Shown: piece after piece, positions 1 through 11,762 of the stretch
How the letters are laid out: each line of letters starts with the position of its first letter
How positions within the stretch are numbered: the stretch's first letter is position 1
Assembly: GCA_030280995.1 (NCBI GenBank)
Contig: JASXTE010000005.1
Location: 15,258,001-15,322,000 of the forward strand
Direction: 5' to 3'
Length of the DNA stretch: 64,000 bases
From: Hemileia vastatrix
Lineage: Eukaryota; Basidiomycota; Pucciniomycetes; Pucciniales; Zaghouaniaceae
Made by a program: the position numbers and the translations under genes
The notes under the pieces: model-generated
Seen by the model: only the letters and a program-made list of their open reading frames with translations
Told to the model about the DNA's origin: nothing
Databases searched by the model: none

Positions 1-1107
1 TCCATAGACAATAAACTTGAATATTTATGTCCTTACTTTAAAGAGATGGATGTTATTTTTGGAGAGCGAGCCAATGTTAATCCTGTAAACATGTTGGATG
101 GAGAAGATCCTATCTCCAAACATGATGTTGAAGCAAATCTTTTCCCATCCTCTTCCTCCACTCAAGCCTCCCCTTATTTGAATGAGACAAATCTAGATAG
201 CTTTTCTGTAGATCCTATTGGTTATTTAACCCAACCAAATCTAACTCAGGTCTGTTTCTTTTTTCTTTTATCTTATCAATTCTACTTTTTATTTACTTAT
301 CTTTTTCTTATTTCTTAAAAGGCTGACAAACAAAACCAGGATCCTCAATCAACTGAGTCTGAAGGTAGTGACAATGATGATGAGGAAATTATGACCTTGA
401 ACAAAAAGCATAGGGCTTCAAGTAGTCTAAATTTCCACTCCCAAAGAAGACAAAAAAGTGATACTTCATCAAAAACCCCTTTTTTGTCTATGGAACAATT
501 TTTAGAGAAATGTGATGCTGGTAAGTGATACCATACCTCTTATTACTTTACTCTGCTTTTCTTCTACTTTATATTAACTTTTATTATCACTCTAGAACAA
601 GTGGAAATTTCTAAAGAGACTCTAAGCTTTGAAAAGAAGAAATATGAGCTCTCTTTAAGGAGAGATGATAGGCTACAAGATTTGGAAGAGAGGAAGTACA
701 AGATCTCTTTACAGAAGGATGATCAGGACCAATATTTGGAGGAGAGGAAGTACAAGCTCTCTTTACGGAAGGATAATCGGGCCCAATATTTGGAGGAGAG
801 GAAGTACAAGCTCTCTTTACGGAAGAATAATCGGGCCCAATATTTGGAGGAGAGGAAGTGCGAGCTCTCTTTACGGAAGGATGGTTGGGCCCAAGATTTG
901 GAGGAGAAGAAGTTTGAGTTTACTCTAAGTATTGAAAAATCAAAAAAAGAGGAGAAAACACTTGAACATCAAAACCTATTAGAGCAGATGAAATATAAGT
1001 TTGATCATGAAGAAAATTCCAAAAAGAAAGATTTCTTGATAGAATGTGTTAAAGCTAATAAATCTGTTGAGGAAATTGAACATTTAAAGAAATTGTTGGA
1101 TGACTAG
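1..1107 (+). CDS. Harbinger-type accessory (Myb/SANT-like) protein, 3' part, partial
   Basis: The frame is open from the first base of the window, so the 5' end lies outside. Three exons join in frame: 1-249, 322-520 and 596-1107, with GT-AG introns of 72 and 75 nt; the stop is TAG at 1105-1107. Early residues read CPYFKEMDVIFGERANVNP, which resembles the segment following the Myb/SANT domain in proteins that accompany PIF/Harbinger transposases in rusts and plants (family knowledge from memory, not searched). Next come an acidic Ser-rich linker and a long charged coiled coil. Residues from 643 on are five 18-residue repeats. In PIF/Harbinger elements such a protein helps the transposase enter the nucleus and bind DNA. 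The nearest transposase is the broken one at 4822-6134 on the other strand, so pairing is uncertain. It could equally be an unrelated coiled-coil protein. Confidence 0.5.
643..912 (+). repeat. Five in-frame 54-bp tandem repeats coding 18-residue coiled-coil units
   Basis: Units begin at 643, 697, 751, 805 and 859. Each codes a variant of YKLSLRKDNRAQYLEERK. Units 3 and 4 are almost identical, so the array has expanded recently. The period keeps the frame of the surrounding gene. Confidence 0.85.
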
Positions 1108-1269
1108 TTTGTTTTATTTCTCTCACACTTCAACTGTTCATATTTATTTGTTCATAAAATTTACATTAATTTCCTGTATTTCATTACTCTATCAATCATT
1201 ACTTGAATTTTTGTACTTTAATGTTAAATATTCTTTTTTTAAATAAAATTTTCATGTCTCCTTTGAAAA

Positions 1270-1695
1270 TTTGATGATCCCCCACCCCTGGATTTTTTTG
1301 AAGTAAGGGGTGGGTATCACCAAAATTCTTTCATGTCATTAATCATGAAAGTCTTATATGAAACTTTGGCTTTACTACCCCCTGCATTTTACCGGTATCC
1401 CCAAAATTATTACATGTCAAGAATTTCACAAGTCTTATAAGAAATTTTGGCAAAACCCCCCATGGATTTTATTGAAGTAAGGGATGGGTATTACCAAAAA
1501 ATTTTCACCAAAATATTTACAAGTCAAAAAAATTCTATATCTGTTTTAAAAAATTGGCAATACTCTCCCCTGCATTTTGTTGAAGCAAGGGGTGGGTATC
1601 ACCAAAATTTTTCTAAGTCATCAATTTCACATTTCAGATTTGAAAATTTGGAAATACCCCCCCTGCATTTTATTGAAGTAAGGGGTGGAAGTCAT
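1270..1695. repeat. Degenerate tandem repeat, about five units of 80-110 bp
   Basis: A block like CCCCCTGCATTTTATTGAAG followed by TAAGGGGTGGGTATCACC and an AT-rich tail recurs near 1278, 1379, 1456, 1565 and 1657. Unit length varies. It lies just downstream of the coiled-coil gene and contains no gene. Confidence 0.65.
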
Positions 1696-1988
1696 CTAAA
1701 TTTAATATAATTAAATAAATTATAAAATAAATATCTAATATATATCAATTTCCCTAGTTTAAAGTAATGAAAATTCCTCAAGCCAAAATGCAGATCAAAT
1801 CTAGAAACAAAAGTTTGGGGATTTCCACAGGTATAGGCTAGAGGAACCCCATGAAACAAATAAATGTTATCATGATTACCTGTTATACAACCAAAGGTCG
1901 TTGGCTCATCACTTTACTTGAGCAAATTGATATATAAAAAATATTTATTAAAAATTTATGAAAAAATATAAAATTCTTGATGACAACT
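1696..1988. other. AT-rich spacer, nothing recognised
   Basis: No coding frame, repeat or RNA gene could be supported here. Confidence 0.6.
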
Positions 1989-3286
1989 CTAATCCCCATA
2001 CTTTTTGGATCTAGATAAAGTTTTTTTAAATTGATTAACTTTACCTTCTTTCTTTACCTTGTTGATTCTTTGAATCAACTCATTACTGATTTGAAATGAG
2101 CAACCAAAATGTGTGAAATCTTGACAGGATTCCAAACCAGGAGGAGCTTTGGTCGTTTGATGATTATCCTTAGAAGATTTCCAAATAGTTTTGATAATAC
2201 CATTTCCCAAACCAAAATCAATGATGCACCGGTGGTCTGGAAAATATAAACCATGTCCTTTGATTTTAGCTGGAGATGGTATTGGTTGGCCAGTTATCCG
2301 ATTGATATATGAGAATATACCAAAATTAAGAAAATTGGTGTCATTCCTATCAATATGAATCCTATTGTGGAATCCAGAATGAGTGATAATAACATTAGAA
2401 AATAAAATATATTCATGGGTGATATCTTCCCATTCAGAGTCACACCAATTTGGTATTCCAAATTTGGTTGCAAGTTCATGATTTTTTTCAAATGCTTTAT
2501 TACAGAGCTTTTTGAGTCAAAGAGCAAGAAAAGAGTTAAAGGAAGGTAGAGTGTCCCATAAGCAAAAATCTTCATCTTTTTGAGCTTTAGTGATATTCTT
2601 GAGCAATGAATATATGCCTATATAATTGAAATAAGTGAAATGATATTAAGAATTGAACAAAAATTATTATACATACCAAGAGAATATCCTTTAACAAAAC
2701 CAGGTCTCCAACCAAATCCAATCATGATACCACCCAACAAATTTGTATTCCTTATAAGTAACCAAACCAAAGCCATTTGATAAAGAGTTATGATAATATC
2801 CGATATTTGATTAAAAGATTCATCTTTTACACCATCAAATGAATGAAATTCCAAAATGAATTGAGCCTTATAAGTATTACTGATAACTGCAACAACTCAA
2901 TCATCTCCAAATTTGGTTAGATATTTGATATCATCTGGTAATTTTTTTGGATATTGATTTTTTTTATCTACTTTAGTTTTATGAAAAAAAATGTTTGGGA
3001 TATGACAAAAAAACTTTCACAAAGAATTTTTTTTTCAGATATCTTTTCTTTTGATGAGACTGATTATCTTTAATTTTTTTTGATGATTTAGAAGAAGAAT
3101 TTTTTTTTTCAGATATCTTTTATTCTGATGAGACTGATTATCATTAAATTTTTTTGATGATTTAGAAGATGATTGTATTGAAGTTGATTTTGAAGAAGAT
3201 GATAGAGATGATAAAGATGAAGATGATAAAGAGGATAAAGATGAAGATGATAGAGAAGTAAGGGGTAAATCTGAAGAAGAAGACAT
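1989..3286 (-). pseudogene. Tet-like 2OG-Fe(II) oxygenase, broken copy
   Basis: Read on the minus strand from 3286, a Ser-rich amino end leads into a conserved body. An intron at 2676-2618 (GTATGT...TATAG, 59 nt, phase 1) joins two segments in frame. The body carries an HxD motif (HIDRND), a GxGxYFPDH-like strand, a distal His (DNHQTT) and a final block FTHFGCSFQIS. These match, in order, the blocks of the gene at 54282-55490, where the last block has FTR; here the presumed 2-oxoglutarate-binding Arg is His. In-frame TGA codons at 2897-2899 and 2517-2519, plus one near 3036, break it, so it is a pseudogene. Intact members would oxidise modified bases, by analogy with TET/JBP enzymes. The family call is from pattern memory. 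Confidence 0.6.
3024..3169. repeat. Two tandem copies of a 73-bp unit
   Basis: Units start at 3024 and 3097 and share a T-run, CAGATATCTTTT and GATGAGACTGATTATC. They lie inside the amino-terminal low-complexity part of the Tet-like pseudogene and help to disrupt it. Confidence 0.7.
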
Positions 3287-3759
3287 TTTTTTGATCTGTA
3301 AAAAATTTAAATGTCAAAAAAAATTCAACAAATATTTTTTTAAAAAAAACTCATGTAATAATATCTTTTGAAATAAAATTTAAAGCAATATCCTTTTAAA
3401 AAAAATTAAAAAAAATTTAATAGTTTTCAGTAAAAATTATTTCAAAAAAGAAAAATACAAAAGAAAACCTGAAGTTTGGTTATAAAAAACCTTCACAGAA
3501 AATCCTGCCAAAATAATTTAAAAAAATATATATATATATAAATCAGTAAAAGAAAAATAAAATCAAATAAATTAAAAAAAATTAATTCAGTAAAATTACT
3601 TGGAAGAAAATTAAAAATTAAAATCTAAACCTTTTTTGTTTTGTAATTTACAGGGAAAGACCTTAACAGAATGTAAAAGATTTTTTTTTTCTAAAATTCT
3701 GCCAAAAAAAAAAAAAAAAAAATTACATTTTAGTATGTTTTTTAAAAAATAGGTAACCC
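3287..3759. other. A/T-run spacer, nothing recognised
   Basis: Long A and T runs and a short TA-repeat near 3527. No coding frame is supported. It would contain the promoter of the minus-strand Tet-like gene if that gene was once active. Confidence 0.5.
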
Positions 3760-4400
3760 CTCCTTAACTCCCATAAAAGTCCCCTTTCCCCCCCTTTATT
3801 TCTCTGAAATCACCTATAAAATTGCTCCCCCCTTGCCTCAAAACCACCCTCAAATCCCCTCCTTTCTTGTCTCAAAATCCCCCTGAATCCCCCTCCTTAA
3901 TTGCCACAAATCCCCCCAAAATCCCCCCCTAACCCCTCTTTAAATGTTCCAAACCCCCCCTTTCCCCCACTCTTTAGCCGCTTCAAACACCCCCCCTTCC
4001 ACTCCCTTTAAGCCTTCTCTAGCCCCTCCTCCTTCTTAACAAACGATCATTACCGATTGTTTGTTAAGAAGGAGGGGGGGTAGAGGTGGCTAAAGGGGAG
4101 TGGAACTAAAAGGGGGGAAGGGGGGTTTGAGATGGTTAAAGAGAGGAGAAGGGGGGAGATTTGAGTCACCTAAAGAGAGGGGAAGGGGGGGTGATGAGGT
4201 GCCTAAAGAGAGGGGAAGGGGGGGGGTCATGAGGCACCTAAAGAGGGGGGAAAGGGGGGATTTGGGACAGGCAAGGAGGGTGAAATAAGAGGAACTTGAG
4301 GAAGGTAAAGAGAGGGGAGAAAGAGTGAATTGAGGCAGGTAAAGAGAGAGAAAAAGGGGTGAAATGAGGCAGCTAAAGAGGGTGAAGGAGAGAAAAAAAA
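3760..4400. repeat. Pyrimidine/purine foldback with tandem G-rich units
   Basis: From 3760 to about 4030 the plus strand is C/T-rich; from about 4060 to 4400 it is G/A-rich. The switch is a hairpin: CCTTCTTAACAAAC near 4030 faces GTTTGTTAAGAAGG near 4060 across a short loop. The purine arm contains tandem units of roughly 35-40 bp built on CCTAAAGAGAGGGGAAGGGG; the pyrimidine arm has matching inverse units, less regular. The whole can fold back on itself. Confidence 0.7.
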
Positions 4401-4821
4401 GAAAAAAAAAGAGAAAAAAAAATTAGTCTAACCTTGAAAATAAAAAAAGGACTTATAAAAAAACAAAAAAACAACAAAAAAAAGCAAAATAAAAAAATTC
4501 ATGATTAGCAAATAAAAAACAAGAAAAAATAAAAAAAAAGACTTACCTGGTGAGATGAGTTGAGAAAATAAAAGTAACAAAAACATTTAAGTGATGTTTG
4601 AGGAGGAAATGAAAAGGATATGAGTGATGAATGAAAAAAAAAATCACTGACAAAATATGCAATTTCAGAAAATATGTGATTTCATGTTGAGCTGGTGAAA
4701 GAAAACCAATGAGCCATACAGAAAAAAGATATTCACTTTAAATTACAAAAAAAAAAAATATGCAACAAACCAAGTGAATAAAGTACACAAAGAGGACATT
4801 TGGAGAGTACAAAAAAATAAT

Positions 4822-6134
4822 TTAAAAGGGTGGTGAAGAGAAATGTTGGAGAGTAATAGGCATAAAGAGAGAGCGTATGCTGGTTGAATGAATGTTTTGT
4901 GATTTAAGGGAGGGGAGAGCCAGTGCTGGTTCAGGATCCTCTTCTTCATAAAGATCATTCCACTCATCCTTTAAATCAGCTAGGATATTGTGGAGTATAA
5001 TGCAAGTCATGATCCAATGATTTTCAGTTTTGATCTCCAATTTTTTTGAAATTGGATTCTGAGCTCCCAAAGACTAGAAAATCGTCCCTTTAAAATACCT
5101 ATAGCATGTTCAATTCTTACTCTTGATTGGGCAAGGTGATAATTAAAGGCAGTTTTGGGGTCACTTTCTAAACTTGCACCACAAAAAGCAGGTATAATGT
5201 ACCTTCCACTTGCATATGCTGAGTCTGCAAGGAGGTACTGAGATTTGTCAAAGTATGAGTCAGGGGTTTGAGAAATCCTCATTCTTTGGAAGACAGAAGA
5301 GTCATGACATGAGCCAGGGCAGCTACTATGAAAAGCAATAAATTTTTTATTAACATCGCATACAAGTTGAACGGCAATAGAGTATCTAGAAAGAAGATAA
5401 AAAGTTAGTTTATGAAGGATGAGAAATTGGAGAAGATTTTGAAGAAATATTTTTTTGCCATAAAAATAATGGTTGCCATCATGAGCAGGCTTTTGACTCA
5501 AAGGTATAGTTGTGCCATCAACAAATCCTACACAGCCAGGGAGACCTTCAGCTTGAATTACTTGAAAGGATTCAAGTTTCTGTTCTGGAGTTGGCCAAGA
5601 AAGTGTTTGAGACTTGAGGGAAAGGATAGCAATCATACAGTGCTTGATGTATAATATCACGGTACCATATCCTATGTTAAAGAGATTATCCAAACGTCTT
5701 ACAGCAGCACCGTTTCCATTTAAGCCAAAGCAAAATAGTGCAACAGCAAGTTGGATGGCAGGATTACGCTGTTTGTTATGTGAATTTTTATGAAATATAG
5801 GATGATCAGAGATGAGTTGATAAAGTTTGAAGAAAGAATTGGGAGAAGTTCTAAAAAGTTGGGTGAAGTTTAAATGAAGAATGTTGAGAATGGAGGCCAG
5901 ATCATATCAGGGATCATGATAAAAATTTGGCCCCCTGGTGATGATGTAATGCTTTTTGGAAAGAAAACACATATAAGCTAAAGAATCTTCCAAATCAGAG
6001 TCAAATTTATAGTAAAGAACTAAAAGAAAAGTAATAGCATTCATTGTTGAGTGAAGTAGCTTCCTAGTAGAGAGGTGTTTCATTGTTGCCGGTGGAAGGG
6101 TTATGTGATGAGGGAAGTGGGAATTCACCACCAA
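4822..6134 (-). pseudogene. PIF/Harbinger (HARBI1-like) DDE transposase, broken
   Basis: Minus-strand DDE_Tnp_4-type transposase. The core shows all three catalytic residues: Asp in GFVDGTTIPL, Asp in QYLLADSAY and Glu in RVRIEHAIGILKGRF, with the usual QLVCD and CPGSCHDS blocks between. Upstream, the frame stays open through a typical Harbinger amino half (QLAVALFCFG, NIGYGT). Three lesions are visible. An in-frame TGA at 5907-5909 sits where Trp is plausible. An expected intron before the RYSIAVQLV block keeps its acceptor TTTCTAG, but its donor appears as AT instead of GT. A run of seven T at 5041-5047 is one base short of the length that joins the C-terminal segment (TCIILHNILADL). It is non-functional unless the poly-T count is an assembly error; the nonsense codon argues for real decay. 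Confidence 0.85.
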
Positions 6135-6309
6135 ATGTGCAGTTGGGGTGTGTAGATAGAAAAAAAACTTAAGTGCTCACCACCAAAATTAAGTAGCATA
6201 GAGTGAGGAAAGACTTAAGGATGGCATCAGCAATTATGAGTCATGTGACTTTCTTGCAAATCCATCATGGATGAGATGAGTTTAAGATCATGAATTATGA
6301 ATGGAAATT
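6135..6309. other. Short spacer between two Harbinger remnants
   Basis: No gene is supported. It may include the 5' flank of the minus-strand Harbinger copy. Confidence 0.5.
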
Positions 6310-6448
6310 GGGGTATAAGAGGCGGGATAATGCATTATTGTGGATTCCTTATCCACTAGCCCAGGGGCTAGTGGATAAGAATCTTCCGCAATTAATAATG
6401 TCTGATCCCGGAAAAAAAAATTCCTGATCCCTGAACATTGATACCCCC
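6310..6448. repeat. Foldback MITE-like element with a perfect 14-bp hairpin core
   Basis: The right end reads TTGATACCCCC followed by TA; the left end reads GGGGTATAAG, a degraded inverse. At the centre TTATCCACTAGCCC (6349-6362) and GGGCTAGTGGATAA (6365-6378) form a perfect inverted repeat with a 2-nt loop. Outer parts also pair imperfectly. The right end matches the terminus of the element at 19869-20066. Confidence 0.6.
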
Positions 6449-6450
6449 TA

Positions 6451-7406
6451 ATGGATGAATATGTGCAAATTGGGGCAAGAACTGCCATTGAATGTCTCAA
6501 AATTTTTGATTGTGACATTAACATTTTATATGGACCTGAATATTTACGTCCGCCCCATACTCCAGAGCTAGCCAATATAGTGAGAGAAAATGAAAATCGG
6601 GGCTTTCCTGGCTTTAAGGGCAGTTTGGATGGAATGCACTGGATTTGAAAAAACTGCCTGGCTTCTTGGGCAGGGAAATACCAGGGAAAGGAGGGTACAA
6701 CAACCATTATTCTTGAAGCTGTTGCATCCAAAAACCTGTGTATATGGCATGCTTTTTTTGGGACCCCTGGGGCACTCAATGATATCAATGTGCTGAACAG
6801 AAGCCCCCTGTTTAGGAATTTCCTATCAGGTGTGCACTTTTTGAAATTTTTTTGAAATTTTTCTCCTTACGTGTATTTAAATTTAGGAAGTGAAGATGAG
6901 ATTCATTATACAATCAACAGCCATGAGTACAAGCATGGCTATTATCTTGTTTATGGTATCTAGCCTACATGGCCAGTATTTGTCAAACCCCTCTCACACC
7001 CTCAAGATGATGCTGGAAGACATTTCCAGAAACTTCAATTTGGTTGCCGCAAAGACATTGAACGTGCTTTTGGGGTCCTTCAAGCATGGTGGTCCGTCAT
7101 TTCTCAGCCTTGCTGGTTGTGGCACCTACTTGACATACACAATGTAATGAAGTGTGCAATAATTCTTCACAACATGATGGTAGAAAAAAACTCTCCTGAA
7201 GATATATTTTTGAATTAATATTTAGATATTTCTAGTAGTTTATCACAAGTAGTTCCTACAAATCATGACCCCAATTTGTTTACACCCAAACTCGTTATCA
7301 AGAAGTCAATAGGACTTTGTGTGATTCTAATGTGCACCTCCAACTTATGGAAGATTTGAAAGTGCACAACTGGATGAGAAGGGTTTTAGAATCTGACACT
7401 GAATAA
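6451..7406 (+). pseudogene. Second PIF/Harbinger transposase (plant-transposon type), 5'-truncated and broken
   Basis: Plus strand, a different Harbinger subfamily from the copy at 4822-6134. Recognisable blocks are GFPGFKGSLDGMHW, ASKNLCIWHAFFGTPGALND, HEYKHGYYLVYG, CRKDIERAFGVLQAWW and CAIILHNMMVE. An intron at 6830-6886 (57 nt) joins two exons in frame. Broken by TGA at 6646-6648 (in the usual GMHWxWKNCP block), TAG at 6961-6963, TAA at 7217-7219 and a frameshift near 7290; the last segment ends at TAA 7404-7406. The amino half is missing: the frame starts directly at the end of the foldback at 6448, so that insertion probably removed or separated it. Confidence 0.8.
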
Positions 7407-7755
7407 AATTTGAAGTCCAATTAAATTTTATTTCTGCTTGTTTTCATTTACACCAAATTTTTTAAATATACATTTGACAATAAAATTTAATGTGCAATCA
7501 TTTTGCTATTATTTTCAATATGCAATTTTTGACTAATTTTTTTTTTCATTCACACCCATATGAGTTTTTCTCTCAAATAAAATAATTTTTGTGATCTTGC
7601 CCGACATTTTCATTAAATAAAGTTTTTTTAATGAAATGTCAAAAAATAATGAAACATCAAAATCCAATTTGGAGGTAAGTTGACAGATGCCATGGTCTTT
7701 GAGCATACTATCCGGCCATTATGAACTCAATGTCTTGTATTAACCCCATAATTAG
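7407..7755. other. AT-rich spacer, nothing recognised
   Basis: 3' flank of the Harbinger remnant. Its last five bases, ATTAG (7751-7755), are the target-site duplication of the next element. Confidence 0.6.
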
Positions 7756-8889
7756 TGTCGGTCAGTCGTCTAGAAGAAGGTAAGAAAAAGAGGAGAAAAG
7801 GAGGAGAGAAGGAGGAGGACAAGGGAAAATAAAAGAAATAAATTACAATAATATATTTAATTTATTTAAGAGGGAAACAACGGTGAGCAACTTTGAGAGA
7901 TGACAAAAACTTAGAATTTATTAATAATAATACTATTTAATGTAAGGGTTCTGTGTGGCAAACACTTTTAATTACTATCAGACTTAAAGCAACCTTTAAT
8001 TTGTTATATAGACTTTCAATTAGAATTGTATTACTAATAAAAAAATATAAACATAGTAAAATAGTATTTAATTTGTTGAGTGTATAATAAGTGATGAGGC
8101 TACAGGGGATTATCCAAGGCCCTTTTATAGGCAATGTGTCCTCTGAAGCGCTACTATATTTGTAAATACAATGATTAGAATAGAATAAAACAAATATATC
8201 AAAGAGTAAATGAAACATAACAATATAGAGAAAAACATGAAACAATTAATTAAAACCCCAATTAAGAATCCAATTTTCCCGCCATTAATTCCCAAATCAG
8301 TAAGTGAAAATAGTGAATAACTAAACAAGATTGGAACATAGGAACTATGAGAAAAATAATTCCAAACAGATGGTACAGTCTGATTAAAGGATATTTTAAG
8401 TGAAACAAAAAATACTTTGACGCAACAAAACATGTAATTAATCTCAATTTAGTATAAATTAATTTATTTGTTTTTTCTAACACAATTAAGGGTCAAAAGA
8501 AGTGTCATTAATTATTGTTTAGTATTATATGAGAGGTATTATTTAATATATAATTTTAAGTAATTAATTTAAATATATTATAAGTCAATTTTACACTTAT
8601 AATTATAATATATGTTTTTCAATTAATTAAATATAAATTTATAATTATTAAATACATAAAAATGCGCCATTATTTGTAGAATATATTATATTATGTTCAA
8701 TTTAACTGTATATAAAAATTTATATAACCAATAAATTTAATGTAACACTTGTATATAATAAAATACTTATATAATTTTATTATGCAATAAAATATTAAGT
8801 TATATTCATTAAATACAATTCTTACCCACTCTTTCAGGTTTTATAAGTTACATATCATTTACTGGACTCCTGGAATAGCCTGGCTGACA
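7756..8889 (-). repeat. 3' LTR of copy A
   Basis: TG...CA boundaries, 1134 bp. Read on the plus strand it starts TGTCGGTCAG and ends GCCTGGCTGACA. Small open frames inside it recur in every LTR copy at the same place and are not genes. Confidence 0.93.
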
Positions 8890-8901
8890 CTCCCTCACTC
8901 T
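8890..8901 (-). other. Polypurine tract of copy A
   Basis: In element orientation AGAGTGAGGGAG directly precedes the 3' LTR, the position of the plus-strand primer in LTR retrotransposons. The same tract sits at 28232-28243 in copy C. Confidence 0.7.
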
Positions 8902-8924
8902 AAAAAAAACAATAAAAAAAAATG

Positions 8925-10178
8925 CTAAGATTTTTTCTTTTTGTATTTTTTCAACAGAGTAGGCAGATCTGAAATTTCTTTGCCAGGTATCCATGCATCA
9001 TGTTCAGATGATTTGTTCTTATATCTCAATAAATATTCAGTACCTCTTTCAGAAGTGATAATTCTATCATTGAGAATTTTATCAATTTCTGCTGTTTCTG
9101 TGACTTCCTGAGGGTTCTTCTTAGGTCTTCCTCTTCTTTTTGGAAATAAGTCACTGTTGGAAGTATAAGGCTTAAGCAAAGAAATGGGAAAAACAGGATG
9201 TTTCCTATCATATGGAGAATACAATACAACTTCTACTGCATTATCACCAACCATTCTTTTAACAACAAATGGTCCTACAAAAGCATCTTTTAATTTGTGG
9301 TTACCTTGTAAATTGAAATGGACAGTAGAGATCAACACTTCATCACCCTTGTTAAATGTGTATTCTTTATGGGATTTATCCCATCTTTTCTTTTCATATT
9401 CAAATGCTTTATCAATACAACTCTGAGCATGTTTTCTGCATAGCTGTTGCATTTGCATAAAAGATTTTACACCAGGGTGTAGTTCCAACTTAGGTAATTT
9501 ATTATTGAGAATCTGAGCAGGAGTGTTTGGGACATAACCTAACCAAAGCTCAAAAGGCTTTTTCTCAGTGAAAGAATGAACAGTGCTATTATATGCAAAT
9601 TCAAGACCAGGCAAAAGAGTGACCCAATCATGAGTAAATCTGTCATTGTCTTTATATTCTAAACCAAAGGCACAATACCTTCTAATCATATCTTCCAGAG
9701 TTTGAATCATTCTTTCAGCTAGACCATCAGTCTGAGGATGGTGAGCTGTAGACAATTTTAACTCACAGCCACAAATATCCATCAAAGAGGTCCAAAACTC
9801 AGAAGTGAATTTTGGATCCCTATCAGAGATAATGGCTTTTGGAAAACCAATAATATTAAACATGTAAGACCACCATAAGAAAGCTAATTCTTTGGTGGAT
9901 ACATCTTTGTGGGTTGGAATAAATTTGCACATTTTTGTGAATCTATCAACTATTACCCAACAAGAGTTAAAGCTGTCTCTACCTGCAACAGGAAGACCAG
10001 TGACAAAATCCATATTAATGATTTGCCAGGGAGCACTAGGTGCTTCAATATGTTGTAATAACCCTGCTCTCTTACCTGTTAACCTTTTAGATTTTTGGCA
10101 CGAATCACAAGATTCAACATATAATTTTGTGTCTTCAGACATATTAGCCCACCATGCAGTGTTTTTGATTCTAATCAA
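8925..10178 (-). pseudogene. Copy A integrase and chromodomain segment
   Basis: 417 residues in one open stretch. CxxC of the zinc-binding part is at residues 24-27. The catalytic triad is visible: Asp57 (NMDFVTG), Asp119 (IISDRDPKF) and Glu155 (DGLAERM). The tail from about residue 363 (EIDKILNDRI, then YLLRYKNKSSEHDAWIP) is a chromodomain, which in chromoviruses steers integration to marked chromatin. The segment is cut off from RT by TAA at about 10185, where copy C has GAA at the same point. The upstream zinc-finger His residues (LCHDDILAGHFD) lie beyond that stop. Confidence 0.9.
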
Positions 10179-10184
10179 TGTTTT

Positions 10185-11762
10185 TTAAAGATCAAAATGA
10201 CCAGCTAATATGTCATCATGACAAAGTTTGAGGATAGTTTCTTTCATTAAAGGAGGAATAACAATTACATTGGTAAGCTTCCTTCTATAATATATATAAC
10301 CATCTTCAATAGAGAACTTTCCTTTATTTAAAGCATTTTGGTACTTTGCAGGAAGAGTTTTTATTAATGCTTGAATTGAAGCATTCTTAGGATCATTTAA
10401 GATAGTAACCAATTTATATAAATCAGAATCTTTATCATATGAATCCAGTATTAACTGTAATAACTCCTCTTCCATATCAACTATAAATATACCATGGATA
10501 TGAACAGTATCATCCTCAGGTACATAAGCAGGATTTGAGTCATTATTTGGCAGAGGCAATCTGGAGAGCATATCAACATTAGAGTGAACATTTCCAGCTC
10601 TATGGATAATTGTCATCCTTCCTCTGTATTCTTGAACAGCAAGTTGCCACCTGAACATATGTCTGTTAGGTGTCTTGAGGTTTAAGAGAGACTTCACAGC
10701 ACTACAGTCAGTTACCAACTCAAATTTTTGGTCATCCAAATAGTAATGAAGTTTCTCAAGACCCCAAACAACTGCTAAGCACTCCAATTGAGTGGCACCA
10801 TATTTCAATTCACTATTTCTTAAGGTTCTTGAAATATAACAAATTACAACTTCTGAGGATTTATCATTAATAATTTGCTTTTGGTGAAGGGCAGCACCCA
10901 GACCAATAAAGCTAGCATCTGTATAAAGGACAAATGGCTTGTTAAAATATGGAAGAGCCAATATAGGGGCTGTCATTAAGCAACTTTTTAATGTATCAAA
11001 AGCTTTTTGACAGTCATTATTCCAGAGAAAAGCAACATCTTTTCTGGTCAGTTTTGTAAGAGGCAAGGCTATGACCTGATAATTTTTAATATATTGTCTA
11101 TAATAGCCACACATCCCCAAAAAACTTTGGATTTCTCTTACAGAAGTTGGTGCTTTCACATTTTGAATGGCAGCAACTTTATTTTGGTCTACACGAATTT
11201 GTAAGCCTGACACAACATGGCCAAGGACTTTCAAAGATTGAAAACCAAATTTACACTTTTTTAAAGATAAGGTCATATTGATTTCATCCATTTTTTGGAA
11301 AACTCTATTCAAGTGAATCATATGTTCATCAAAAGTTTTAGAAAAAACAATAATATCATCAATATAAACCATGAGCCAACCTTCAATAATTTCTTGATGG
11401 AAAGTGTTATCCATGACTTTCTGGAAAACTGAAGGAGCATTTTTAGGGCCAAATGGCATCCTAACATACTTATATATTCCCATATGAGTAGCAATAAGCA
11501 AAAAATTTTGAGAATTTTTCTCAACTGGAACTTGATGATAACCTTTATTACCATCCAGACAAGTAATAAATTTTGCACCTTGCAAGGTAGCATGTATTGA
11601 ATTAATTCTGGGTAAAGGATAAATATCATCAACAGTATAAGTATTTAAAGCTCTGTAATCTCCACATAATCTAGCTTTATCTTTTTCATAAGAAATCAAG
11701 ACTGGGGAGATGACACAATATTTAGGGGTGACATCCACTTTCTCAATGATATTCATTTTCAA
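10185..11762 (-). pseudogene. Copy A reverse transcriptase and RNase H segment
   Basis: 525 residues. RT blocks are LCGDYRALNT (about 32), the catalytic YIDD at 133-136 and the LGHVVSG block near 180. RNase H shows TDAS at 281 and ATQLECLAVVWGLEKL after it. Upstream, a run of extra A in the sequence facing 11795-11803 (two bases longer than in copy C) puts this segment out of frame with gag-protease. Downstream it ends at TAA near 10185. Confidence 0.9.

Noticed and set aside
4100..4288. 62-codon Gly/Arg-rich open frame
   Set aside because: It is a by-product of the G/A tandem repeat, with no codon structure independent of the repeat.
7937..8483. Small membrane-like open frames in the LTRs (also at 15935-16481, 27358-27825, 35385-35852, 57579-57860)
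   Set aside because: They lie wholly inside LTRs, contain the TATA region, and recur only because the LTRs are repeated.
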